NCBI GenBank assembly: GCA_964547995.1
Contig: CAZJRB010000050.1
Coordinates: 1 to 48,373 of the forward strand
Source: CAZJRB01 sp964547995
Lineage (GTDB): Bacteria; Planctomycetota; Planctomycetia; Pirellulales; Thermoguttaceae
Direction of reading: 5' to 3'
DNA: 48,373 bases
The notes beneath the pieces were generated by a model. That model had not been told where the DNA came from, did not search any database, and saw only the letters and a program-made list of their open reading frames with translations. Positions 26,601 to 33,455 of the stretch are shown here, in pieces (the stretch's first letter is position 1; every line of letters begins with the position of its first letter). A program made the translations under genes and the position numbers.

Positions 26601-26802
26601 TCACCACGTCCGCCGAGGCGTCCAGTGCCTGAACGATGCAGTTGTCCCCGGAATGTAGTGCTGCGGTTCGCTTGCCGTCGTTGCACCCAAGATGCACGAT
26701 GAGTCCGCCCTTGAACCCGGACGAGTCGAGCAATTCCTGAATGTCCGGGGTAGCCGCCGGGACGAGGCACGCCCACAACAAGAGGCACGTGGCTGATTTC
26801 AT
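23626..26802 (-). CDS. Secreted PQQ-like beta-propeller protein with N-terminal methyltransferase-like domain
   Basis: Exported protein of 1058 residues. The signal peptide (MKSATCLLLWACLVPAATP) and AAGGAGCC site fix the start at 26802. Residues about 22-150 look like a Rossmann methyltransferase (GGLIVHLGCNDGKRTAALHS, LPYLDNVVNLLVVDRAF), but motif I is atypical. The rest is a large PQQ-type propeller with repeated blade motifs: LLDAATGKTLLTYKG, YRAETGRLLWKKSG, LETGKELWQSPFP, FDAETGTPKWEIHTDG and LDALTGKLLCQATV. A basic low-complexity insert (APAGKKKKKGG) precedes the last blade. An enzymatic methyltransferase outside the cytoplasm would lack cofactor, so that domain may be a binding relic (inference). 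Confidence 0.88.
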   Translation of the reverse strand: MKSATCLLLWACLVPAATPDIQELLDSSGFKGGLIVHLGCNDGKRTAALHSGDNCIVQALDASADVVKAVHKKIKSRELNGRVTAVEFDGRTLPYLDNVVNLLVVDRAFSVPRKEMMRVLCPGGALCIKEDGKWKTITKPRPDDIDEWTHFLRDADNNAVARDSRIATPRHLQWQAEPKRTRDHDALASISAMTSSDGRIFYIIDEGLTSLVHHPASWKLIARDAFNGMLLWKRDIPDWVTHLHYFRSGPAQLPRRLVSVGDRVWATLGLDAPVSLLDAATGKTLLTYKGTENAEEMICRDGVLLVVSGDPHLWNRLAPKIDNYWDFYMEEDPGVKGKTIAAYRAETGRLLWKKSGKNLARYAPLTLIAAGKKAFYLDNENLYCVDLETGKELWQSPFPTKGLFLMNYTPTVVHHQDKVLCLSLDRLAVFSAKDGRLLWENRGYAGFAAPGDLFVIDGLVWTFPGIQAIKVKAQDVPGGGTEFLAFDLQNGEVKKRLVKKDVWPGGHHHRCYRNKATERYLLSSRRGVEFVDLEGDQNTINWWIRGCCQYGIMPCNGLIYIPPHPCKCFNTIKFDGFHALSAKNSLDDIEPDDDGRLKKGPAYGTIDKPKTESLPPAADTAKGRIWAPPAPNANPDEWPTFRHDISRSGCTSSRVPVELEKKWEKDIGGRLSSVTVAENRLLVSLVDDQALLCFDAETGTPKWEIHTDGRVDSPPTIYAGMMIFGSRDGYVYAYTLDDPKLVWRFRAAPVDRRTVVRDRIESVWPVHGSVLVQDGVVYFAAGHSSYLDGGIRLFGLDALTGKLLCQATVATEGASQAGALPDILVSDGTNINMRQVRFDPSLKQGGKGGGTLVTTTGLLEDCFAHRLNWTLGGGGGPFGKLLVFNDKMAYGVQSFYTFLKHDRSMQPPTHTGHLHQKYARYKAECFPIGNRLYAQPSKATRRTAPSKAPAGKKKKKGGISSTARHTWTETLPVQIRALVLAGDTLFAAGWKDSVTVFDKDAGPEREPVLMAVSTADGKILAEYPLDACPVFDGMAAAYGRLYLTMKNGKVACWAAAAR

Positions 26803-26881
26803 GTTTGGCTCCTTGATCAACTGTTCCATGCGACAAGTGCTTCATCTCGCACTGCTGTGAGGGTCTTGCCGTCGAAATTAT

Positions 26882-27018
26882 CTGAAGGTGTCCGGGAATT
26901 GCAGACCGAAATCACCGTAGGGGAACGGCCTCTGTGCCGTTCCTTTTGGGCAACGATCCATCTGCGGAACGCCACAGAGGGCGTTCCCTACAGGGTCGAA
27001 TTCCCGGACGGCCTCAAT
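26882..27018. repeat. 137-bp palindromic repeat, copy B
   Basis: Near-identical to the copy at 12246-12382, including the outer TCCGGGAATT/AATTCCCGGA arms and two internal hairpins (GGAACGGC/GCCGTTCC and GGAACGCC/GGCGTTCC). The copies differ at only a handful of positions, one a single-base insertion. It lies 80 bases upstream of the PQQ-propeller gene start. No coding sequence is supported from here to 27278. Confidence 0.9.
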
Positions 27019-27278
27019 TATCTTACCCAAGTGGCTCGGCAAAGACCACTCGCCGCGAATCCGCCGGCATCTTGGGGGGGCCTGGGCCGACCTGAGGAAA
27101 GGGGTTCCAGGGGCAACCAACGATGGCCGACGAAATCCGAGTCGTGGTTCTTGGCCTGTAGCGAGAGCATCGGTCAGCGAAAGATTACGGGCTTGCCATT
27201 TCGGTAGTTCTCGTCACATAATGGCGCGTGGATTGTCACAGCGTTTCAACAGAATTTCCCGCAGCACGTCCGATTCGC

Positions 27279-30065
27279 ATGTTGTACAGTTGCTTTCTCT
27301 CTTGCTGGCTCGCCATGGTGGGCCTGGCAGCGACACCGACCATCTGGCCGGAGCGGCCGAATGAGGTTACTTTCCCCGTGGCGGAGGCAAAGTACGTTCG
27401 CTTTGTGATCCACCGCAGCTCGTCGAGCCAGCCGTGCATCGACGAGCTGGAGATCTACGGGCCCGACGGCAAGCGGAATCTTGCCCTGGCCAACTCCGGG
27501 TCGAAAGCGACCGCGTCGTCGTGTCTGCCCGGCTATGCGATTCACCGGATTCCACATCTCAACGACGGTCTTTACGGCAACGACCATAGTTGGATCGCGG
27601 CGGGGGCGACGGGCGAGTGGGCCCAGATCGAGCTGGCTGAGCCGGTCAAGATCGCCAAGGTCGTATTCTCGCGCGACCGCCGCGGGCGTTACAAGGACCG
27701 GGTGCCGGTTCATTGCGAAGTCCGGTTATCACTCGACGGCAAACAGTGGCGGACCGCCGGCGAGGTGAAAGCCGTGGTGCCGACGCCAACCCGAAACCCG
27801 CCGCCGAAGCCGCAGGTGTTGCCCCTGCTGGGCGCTGCGCGGGTCGAGCTTCGCGCGGGGCTCCAGGGGGACGATCTGCTTCGTTATGCATTTCTTTGTG
27901 AGGCTTACTCATGGACCAAGATCGACCGGCGCGATCCGGTGGCCCGCGTGCTCGAACAGTTCGAGAAGCTGATCGAACGATTTGCGGCGCGAGATCTGGA
28001 CGTCACCAAAGAGCAAACGGAACTCCATAAGTTGCGAGGGCGGTACGGGGCGCTGCTGGCGGCGGAATCCCCGGACACCGATGCGGCCCGGGCGGTTTTC
28101 TTCGACGCCCGGCTGGCGAAGCGGCGGCTGATGTTCCGCGATCCGGACCTGAGGACACTGGAACGCGTGCTGTTCGTCAAGCGTCACCCGTTCCTGCCCT
28201 CGCACAACTACAGTGTGATTCTGGACGCCCGGGGCGGCACCGGCGGCGCCGTGTGTACTCTCGAAATCCCTTGGCACGACGGAAGGCTACTGCCGCAAGA
28301 TGCCCGCGTCGTGCGTGTTTTTGAGGCGAAAGACGGCATTGCCCGCAACCCGGTAGCCACGTTCGACACCGCCAGGATCTACTTCGCTTACCGCCCGTCA
28401 AAGAGTGATTACTTCCATCTCATGGTCATGAACGCCGACGGCAGCGGCGTGGAGCAATTGACCGGCGGGCCGTTCCACGATTACTTTCCCTGTCCGCTGC
28501 CGGACGGCGGGCTCGCGTTCATCTCCACCCGCTGCAAGTGCCGGTTCCTCTGCTGGCGTCCGCAGGCGTTCGTGCTGTTCCGCATGGATGCCGACGGCCG
28601 CAACATCCGGCCGCTGTCGCACGCCAACTTGAGTGAATGGACGCCGTCGCTCTTGAACGACGGGCGGATCATCTGGATGCGGTCGGAGTACCTGGACAAG
28701 GGGGCCGACTTCGGCCACACGCTGTGGGCGATCCGCCCCAACGGCACCCACCCGGAGCTGATCTTCGGCAACAACACGATCAACTGCTACGCGAACGGTC
28801 ACGAAGTGCCCGGCACCGCCGAGATCTGCTGCACGCTGGTCTCGCACGGCGGCGATCTGAACGGCCCGATCGCGCTGATCGACCTCAGCAAGGGCCGTTT
28901 CAACCCGGCAGCCATCCGGAGCATCACGCCGGACGTCCGCTTCCATACGCACATGAGTTGGGCACGGCGGGAGTGCTTCCGCGATCCGGTGCCGCTCTCG
29001 CGCGACTATTTCCTCTGCAGTCACGCACCGGAGCAGCAGTTCGGGCTTTACGTGATCGACCGCTGGGGCAACCGCGAGCTGCTGCACCTGGACCCGGAAA
29101 TCAGCAGCGTGTGCCCGACCGTATTCCGGGCGGTCACGCCCCCGCCGGTGCTGAGTGCCGAGCCGGGGACAGGCCACGATGAGTTGGCAATGGGCCAGTT
29201 CTCCCTGGCCGACGTCTACCGGGGGCTCGAACCGGCGGTCGAGCGGGGGCGAGTAAAGTACATTCGGATCTGTGAGGAAGTTCGGGCGGACGTGGCACGG
29301 CTGCCCAGCGGGGAGTACCGGCACGATCACCGCCCCTTTCAGGACTGGTACGCCACGCCGACCCACAAGGTGAGAGGCCCTCACGGCTGGCCGAGCTACG
29401 TGGCGAAGGGGACCTTCGGGATCGTGCCGGTCGAGGAGGACGGCTCGGCCAACTTCTACGCCCCGGCCGGCAAGCAGCTCTATTTCGAGGTTCTGGACGG
29501 GGATTTCAACGAGTTGCAGCGGATGCGGAGCGTCGTACAACTTCAACCGGGCGAGCGGCGCAGTTGCATCGGGTGCCACGAGGACCGGTTCACCGCCCCG
29601 CCGGTCCGCCAGGGGACCGCGCTTAGGCGCGAGCCGGAGCATCCTGCAGCGCCGCCGTGGGGCGCAGGCCCTTTCTCCTACGAAAAGGTGGTGCAGCCCG
29701 TCTGGGATGCGAAGTGCGTGCGCTGCCACGATGCCGCCGACAAACAGAAGATCGACCTGACCGGGACGCTCGATGCCGACGCCGTTCCCGCTTCTTTCCG
29801 CACACTCATTTCCCAAGGCTGGGTACACTACTTTGATTACACCTATGGCTGCGAGCACCACAAGGCCGCGCCGCTGACGTTCGGCACTGTCAAGAGCAAG
29901 CTCTGGAAGGTGCTGGAGAAAGACCACTACGAGGTGAAGCTGACGACGGACGAGATTCGTGCGATCAAGTGTTGGACCGACCTGAACTGCCCGTTATGGC
30001 CCGACTATCGTTTCCGCCCGGACCGGCCGAGAACGCGGCAGACTGTCCGAAAACAGGGACCTTAG
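27279..30065 (+). CDS. Secreted HzsA-like dihaem cytochrome/propeller protein
   Basis: Exported protein of about 928 residues. The signal peptide MLYSCFLSCWLAMVGLAATP supports ATG 27279; a GTG about 17 codons upstream is possible. Residues about 20-185 look like a discoidin/F5-8C-type sugar-binding fold (YVRFVIHRSSSSQPCIDELE, GEWAQIELAEPVKIAKVVFS). A WD40/TolB-like propeller follows (SGVEQLTGGPFHDYFPCPLP, RMDADGRNIRPLSHANLSEW). Two CxxCH haem motifs occur at Cys763 (CIGCHEDR) and Cys813 (CVRCHDAA). The order matches the hydrazine synthase alpha family of planctomycetes; nothing else here suggests anammox, so it is more likely one of the non-anammox relatives. Confidence 0.85.
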   Translation: MLYSCFLSCWLAMVGLAATPTIWPERPNEVTFPVAEAKYVRFVIHRSSSSQPCIDELEIYGPDGKRNLALANSGSKATASSCLPGYAIHRIPHLNDGLYGNDHSWIAAGATGEWAQIELAEPVKIAKVVFSRDRRGRYKDRVPVHCEVRLSLDGKQWRTAGEVKAVVPTPTRNPPPKPQVLPLLGAARVELRAGLQGDDLLRYAFLCEAYSWTKIDRRDPVARVLEQFEKLIERFAARDLDVTKEQTELHKLRGRYGALLAAESPDTDAARAVFFDARLAKRRLMFRDPDLRTLERVLFVKRHPFLPSHNYSVILDARGGTGGAVCTLEIPWHDGRLLPQDARVVRVFEAKDGIARNPVATFDTARIYFAYRPSKSDYFHLMVMNADGSGVEQLTGGPFHDYFPCPLPDGGLAFISTRCKCRFLCWRPQAFVLFRMDADGRNIRPLSHANLSEWTPSLLNDGRIIWMRSEYLDKGADFGHTLWAIRPNGTHPELIFGNNTINCYANGHEVPGTAEICCTLVSHGGDLNGPIALIDLSKGRFNPAAIRSITPDVRFHTHMSWARRECFRDPVPLSRDYFLCSHAPEQQFGLYVIDRWGNRELLHLDPEISSVCPTVFRAVTPPPVLSAEPGTGHDELAMGQFSLADVYRGLEPAVERGRVKYIRICEEVRADVARLPSGEYRHDHRPFQDWYATPTHKVRGPHGWPSYVAKGTFGIVPVEEDGSANFYAPAGKQLYFEVLDGDFNELQRMRSVVQLQPGERRSCIGCHEDRFTAPPVRQGTALRREPEHPAAPPWGAGPFSYEKVVQPVWDAKCVRCHDAADKQKIDLTGTLDADAVPASFRTLISQGWVHYFDYTYGCEHHKAAPLTFGTVKSKLWKVLEKDHYEVKLTTDEIRAIKCWTDLNCPLWPDYRFRPDRPRTRQTVRKQGP

Positions 30066-30085
30066 GTGGGCCCCAAAGACCGGTT

Positions 30086-30292
30086 TTACAGACGGGGGAC
30101 CGGTTTCCCGCAATGCGGGCAAACACGGGCATTCCATGAGATCTCTCCGAAGCACTCGCCACAGATTCTCACGGTGTCGTCGATTTCTTCGCATGACGCC
30201 TGATTCGGCGTGTCGTCGAGGTCCCGCCCGCTCGCGCCGGCGTCAGATGCGGCCGCATGGCGGAGCGGCAGGACAGTCGCGCTTGAACCCAT
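30086..30292 (-). CDS. Small zinc-ribbon protein
   Basis: Soluble 68-residue protein. The C-terminal half is a zinc ribbon: Cys-x2-Cys (CGEC), a spacer, then Cys-x2-Cys in ARVCPHCGKPVP. The N-terminal half is Ala/Asp-rich and probably disordered. Its ATG lies two bases after the stop of the gene at 30294-30659, with a GGGGGA stretch as ribosome-binding site, so it is translationally coupled to that gene. Function is unknown. Confidence 0.7.
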   Translation of the reverse strand: MGSSATVLPLRHAAASDAGASGRDLDDTPNQASCEEIDDTVRICGECFGEISWNARVCPHCGKPVPRL

Positions 30293-30293
30293 T

Positions 30294-30659
30294 TTAGATT
30301 CCCCCGGTTGGTTTCTCAGGGAGACTGCCCAACATCCAGCGACGATTGCCCACGTAAAGCCGCAACATCTGACTTTGCACCTTGAACGCCCGAACCAAAG
30401 TCAACACGTTGTCCAGGGTAAAGGTCCCGGAAAACTCTCGCGACAGGCATTCCAACTCGCTAATCATGGCAGCGTGCTGGTCGGTAGTTGCTTCGAGGCG
30501 GATACGCACGTCACGACAGGTCTTGGCGAGGTCCTCCGCTCCAAGTGCTTCAGGGTTTCCAGTACCGTTGGCCAACAGCAGGCACAATCGTGCAACGTCG
30601 GCCAGCGTTGCCTCGGGTTGCAACTCTTGAATACGGGCGGCGAGATCGCTGCAAGTCAT
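30294..30659 (-). CDS. Small uncharacterised helical protein
   Basis: Unrecognised protein of 121 residues, predicted all-helical and soluble (MTCSDLAARIQELQPEATLA, DVRIRLEATTDQHAAMISEL, DNVLTLVRAFKVQSQMLRLY). The start at 30659 is supported by CCGGAGGCTGAC just before the ATG; an extension to 30707 would cross a likely -10 element. It forms a two-gene unit with the zinc-ribbon protein. Confidence 0.7.
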   Translation of the reverse strand: MTCSDLAARIQELQPEATLADVARLCLLLANGTGNPEALGAEDLAKTCRDVRIRLEATTDQHAAMISELECLSREFSGTFTLDNVLTLVRAFKVQSQMLRLYVGNRRWMLGSLPEKPTGGI

Positions 30660-30692
30660 GTCAGCCTCCGGAAAGTGGATTCTCCCTCGGCT

Positions 30693-30760
30693 ATAATAGG
30701 CTGACATCCGGCGTCCGGGTATTGGAGAAATCCTAGTCTTGCCCTAGGAAATTTCCCTAG
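30693..30760 (-). promoter_or_regulatory. Candidate regulated promoter of the small two-gene unit with CTAGG palindromes
   Basis: On the minus strand TATTAT (30693-30698) is a plausible -10 with no good -35. About 50-65 bases upstream of the likely start site lie CCTAG-N7-CTAGG (30732-30748) and the near-perfect palindrome CTAGGAAATTTCCCTAG (30744-30760), which overlap. This position suits an activator such as the adjacent NarL-type regulator. The link is inference. Confidence 0.4.
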
Positions 30761-30832
30761 AAACCCGGATCCGGAGATTCCCTTGATGCACGATTTCACA
30801 GATGCTTTGCGCGACGGCCAGCCTGATCGGGG

Positions 30833-31501
30833 TCAACCGTTTTCCATTACCCATTGAGTCGCGTATCGCACCAATTCGCTGCTGTTGGCGAGATTCAACT
30901 TTTTCTTGATGTTTACACGGTGCGATTCTATCGTTTTCGGACTCAAGTCAAGCCGTCGCGCAATTTGCTTTGCGGAAAGTCCATGACCGAACATTTCGAA
31001 CACTTCCACCTCGCGATCGGTAAGCGTCTCGATCGGATCATGTTCCACGGTCCGCACGCCGCCAACGCGATTCAAGATGCGGTTGGTCATTCGCGGGCTC
31101 AGGTAGATTTCACCCCGGAGCACCCGGCGGATGGCGCTGATGAGAATTGCGGGGGATTCCTCCTTGTTGATGTAGCCCTCGGCCCCCGCGCGCAGACAAC
31201 GCTCGGCAAAAAGCGACTCGTCGTGCATCGACGACACCAGGACCCTGACGCGTTTGTTCCGACGTTTGATCTCCTTAATCAAATCGATCCCGTGGCTGCT
31301 CTTGAGCGAGATGTCGATAACCGCCACATCGGGTTGGGTGACCTCGGCTTGCCGTAGTGCGTCGCCCTGATCTTCAGCCTCGCCACACACTTCCAAGTCG
31401 AGTTCCTTGTCAACCAAGTGGCGCAACCCCTCGCGCACCAGCGGGTGGTCGTCCACGACAAGGATTTTGTGTTTGCTGACCCTGGTGCTGCTCGGCGTCA
31501 T
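30833..31501 (-). CDS. NarL/FixJ-family response regulator
   Basis: Response regulator of 222 residues. The receiver has DDH at 17-19, Asp63 in VAVIDISLKS, and the Lys in YINKEESPA. The C-terminal LuxR-type helix-turn-helix is textbook: LTDREVEVFEMFGHGLSAKQ followed by IARRLDLSPKTIESHRVNIK. ATG 31501 is preceded by AAGGAGTAACCG. The partner is almost certainly the divergent PAS-PAS kinase at 31781, whose HisKA_3-type core is the class that works with NarL-type regulators. Confidence 0.95.
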   Translation of the reverse strand: MTPSSTRVSKHKILVVDDHPLVREGLRHLVDKELDLEVCGEAEDQGDALRQAEVTQPDVAVIDISLKSSHGIDLIKEIKRRNKRVRVLVSSMHDESLFAERCLRAGAEGYINKEESPAILISAIRRVLRGEIYLSPRMTNRILNRVGGVRTVEHDPIETLTDREVEVFEMFGHGLSAKQIARRLDLSPKTIESHRVNIKKKLNLANSSELVRYATQWVMENG

Positions 31502-31780
31502 CGGTTACTCCTTGCACAGAGTGCAGATCACCGGATCACCATCGTTGTGAACGGCTCGGACATCCAGGTTACCCCCTGACTTTGACTGCGGGGAGACTCT
31601 ATGCTGATTCTACAATACGCAGTGCGGCAAACAACCCCCCATTAGGGCATTGTCAGGTGAAAAGCTCGGATCGAGCAAAATCAACGTTGGCCAATCCTGT
31701 CGCCACTCTATCGGGGGGATTGCGTATCATCTTAAGCATGATAAGATAATCTTCTGCAATGATTCCGCCGGACAGATCTC
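31502..31780. promoter_or_regulatory. Divergent regulator/kinase intergenic region
   Basis: The spacer is lower in GC than its surroundings and contains the imperfect inverted sequence CTTAAGCATGATAAG near 31733-31747, close to the kinase start. It presumably holds two divergent promoters. I see no consensus elements that I would place with confidence. Confidence 0.35.
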
Positions 31781-33238
31781 ATGTCGTACGAAACGCAAGC
31801 ATCTTGGGCCAATGAGGCGCTGCTGCAGACCATTTGCAATGCCGCTCTCGACGCCGTGGTTGTCATCAACGGCGCCGGAGAAACGGTGCTTTGGAATCCT
31901 GCCGCCGAGAAGATGTTCGGGTTCTCCGCTGAAGAAATCTTGGGACAGAAAGTCCACGAGGTCCTCGTGCCTGCTCGATACCGGGAGAGGACGGTCGAGG
32001 GCGTACAACGATTTGCCAAGTCCGGCCAAGGCCCCGCCGTCGGAAAGGTGATGGAATTGGAGGCGCTCCGGAAGGACGGGACAGAGTTTCCAATAGAAAT
32101 CGTCGTTTCCCCGCTCAGGGTGGAGAATCAGTGGTGGGCCAGCGCGATCATCAGAGACATCACCCAGCGCAAGCAGACGGAAGAGGAAATCCGGAAGCAG
32201 CGACGAGACCTGCAAACCATCTTCCATTTTGCACCCGGCTATATCTTCTACAAAGACACCGGGGGGCGGTTCCTCTACGTCAGCAGGGCCATGGCGGAGA
32301 CCACCGGGATACCGCAAGATCAATGGATCGGAAAGACGGCGTTTGATCTCGCGCCGTCCGAGATGGCGGAACGATATTATCAGGACGACATGGAGGTTAT
32401 TGCCTCCGGAGAACCACGGCGGCAGACCACGAAACACACGTCGGCCTCGGGCGAAACGCGTTGGGTCCAGACGGACAAGGTGCCTTGCCGGGACAGGAAC
32501 GGAAACATTGTCGGCATGGTCGGCTTTGCCGTTGACATCACGGAGCAGAAAGAAGCGGAAGAGGCTCTCAGAAGGGAGCGGCAAGGTCTCCGGCAAATGC
32601 TGGAAATGCAGGATCGGGACCGGAAACTGATAGCCTACGAAATCCACGACGGCCTCGCTCAACAACTGGCAGCGGCGCAAATCCAACTGCAGGTACACGA
32701 GCAACTCAAGGAGCATGATGCCGAAATGGCGTCCAAGTCCTTTCAACAAGGCGTGGAGCTGTTGAACAACGGCATTGCAGAAGTCCGTCGCCTGATCGGC
32801 GGACTGCGTCCGCTCATTCTCGATGATTCCGGGGTTGTCGCTGCCGTCCAACATCTTGTCTACGATTACAAGACTTCAGAAGGTCCGGAAATCGATTTCG
32901 TCAGTCGCGTTGATTTCGACCGTTTGGAACCGGTGCTGGAAAACGCCGTCTTTCGCATCGTTCAAGAGAGCCTTACAAACGCTCGGCGGCACAGCCGAAG
33001 CGACAAGGTGCTAATCGAACTCGCACAACAGAACGATATCATACGAATCAGGATCCAAGACTGGGGAACCGGCTTCGCCCCGGAGTCCATTCAGGAAAAG
33101 TGCTTTGGGTTGGGGGGAATACGGGAGCGGGCCAGGCTTCTCGGGGGGAAGGCCGACATCGACAGCGCCCCCGGCAAGGGAACCTGTATTACGGTCGAGC
33201 TGCCAATTTCCCGGCACGGCCGTCCGCTGGAAGATTAA
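31781..33238 (+). CDS. Soluble PAS-PAS sensor histidine kinase (HisKA_3 type)
   Basis: Cytoplasmic kinase of 485 residues without membrane segments. PAS1 spans about 10-125 (AALDAVVVINGAGETVLWNP, IRDITQRKQTEEEI). PAS2 with its PAC motif spans about 138-262 (YIFYKDTGGRFLYVSRAMAE, GFAVDITEQKEAEEALRRE). The HisKA_3 core has His289 in YEIHDGLAQQLAAAQIQLQ; the ATPase part has IVQESLTNARRHSRSDKV, DWGTGF and GLGGIRERARLLGG. The PAS domains could sense redox, light or small ligands; no haem or flavin residue can be assigned by eye. Confidence 0.94.
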   Translation: MSYETQASWANEALLQTICNAALDAVVVINGAGETVLWNPAAEKMFGFSAEEILGQKVHEVLVPARYRERTVEGVQRFAKSGQGPAVGKVMELEALRKDGTEFPIEIVVSPLRVENQWWASAIIRDITQRKQTEEEIRKQRRDLQTIFHFAPGYIFYKDTGGRFLYVSRAMAETTGIPQDQWIGKTAFDLAPSEMAERYYQDDMEVIASGEPRRQTTKHTSASGETRWVQTDKVPCRDRNGNIVGMVGFAVDITEQKEAEEALRRERQGLRQMLEMQDRDRKLIAYEIHDGLAQQLAAAQIQLQVHEQLKEHDAEMASKSFQQGVELLNNGIAEVRRLIGGLRPLILDDSGVVAAVQHLVYDYKTSEGPEIDFVSRVDFDRLEPVLENAVFRIVQESLTNARRHSRSDKVLIELAQQNDIIRIRIQDWGTGFAPESIQEKCFGLGGIRERARLLGGKADIDSAPGKGTCITVELPISRHGRPLED

Positions 33239-33279
33239 GGGGCGGCCGAGAAATAACTTTCCGGTTTGGATTGAAAGAA

Positions 33280-33427
33280 GGGGGCACCCGCCCCCGGACT
33301 TGGCTCGTTTGGTTATAGGCCGGGGGCAGGTGCCCCCTCCTCTTGTACGACGGCTCTCCGAAGCCGTCGAGCCCCGGTTTTCACGCGAAATCGAACCTTG
33401 ATCGACGGCCTCGGAGGGCCATCGTAC
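33280..33427. repeat. Two consecutive twin-hairpin elements
   Basis: First element: GGGGGC/GCCCCC hairpins at 33280-33295 (loop ACCC) and 33322-33337 (loop AGGT). Second element: GACGGCT/AGCCGTC with a 6-base loop at 33349-33368, answered by GACGGCC...GGCCATC at 33404-33423, with outer GTACGA/TCGTAC ends. In the second pair a T-A pair in one hairpin becomes C-G in the other. It lies between the convergent kinase and glycosidase-like genes; no coding sequence is seen in 33239-33455. Confidence 0.85.
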
Positions 33428-33455
33428 GGGTTTTCCGACAAAGCCTAACCCGGCG

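Noticed and set aside
23614..26658. Plus-strand open frame of 1014 codons opposite the PQQ-propeller gene
   Set aside because: It is antisense to a gene with signal peptide, ribosome-binding site and repeated propeller motifs. Its composition (runs of Arg, Gly, Val, His) is typical of the shadow frame of GC-rich coding DNA.
28398..29927. Minus-strand open frame of 509 codons opposite the HzsA-like gene
   Set aside because: Antisense shadow; no motif or ribosome-binding site, while the plus strand has two haem motifs and a signal peptide.
27279..30065. Evidence for anammox metabolism
   Set aside because: Only one HzsA-like gene is present; no hydrazine dehydrogenase, other synthase subunits or associated cytochromes occur in the window.
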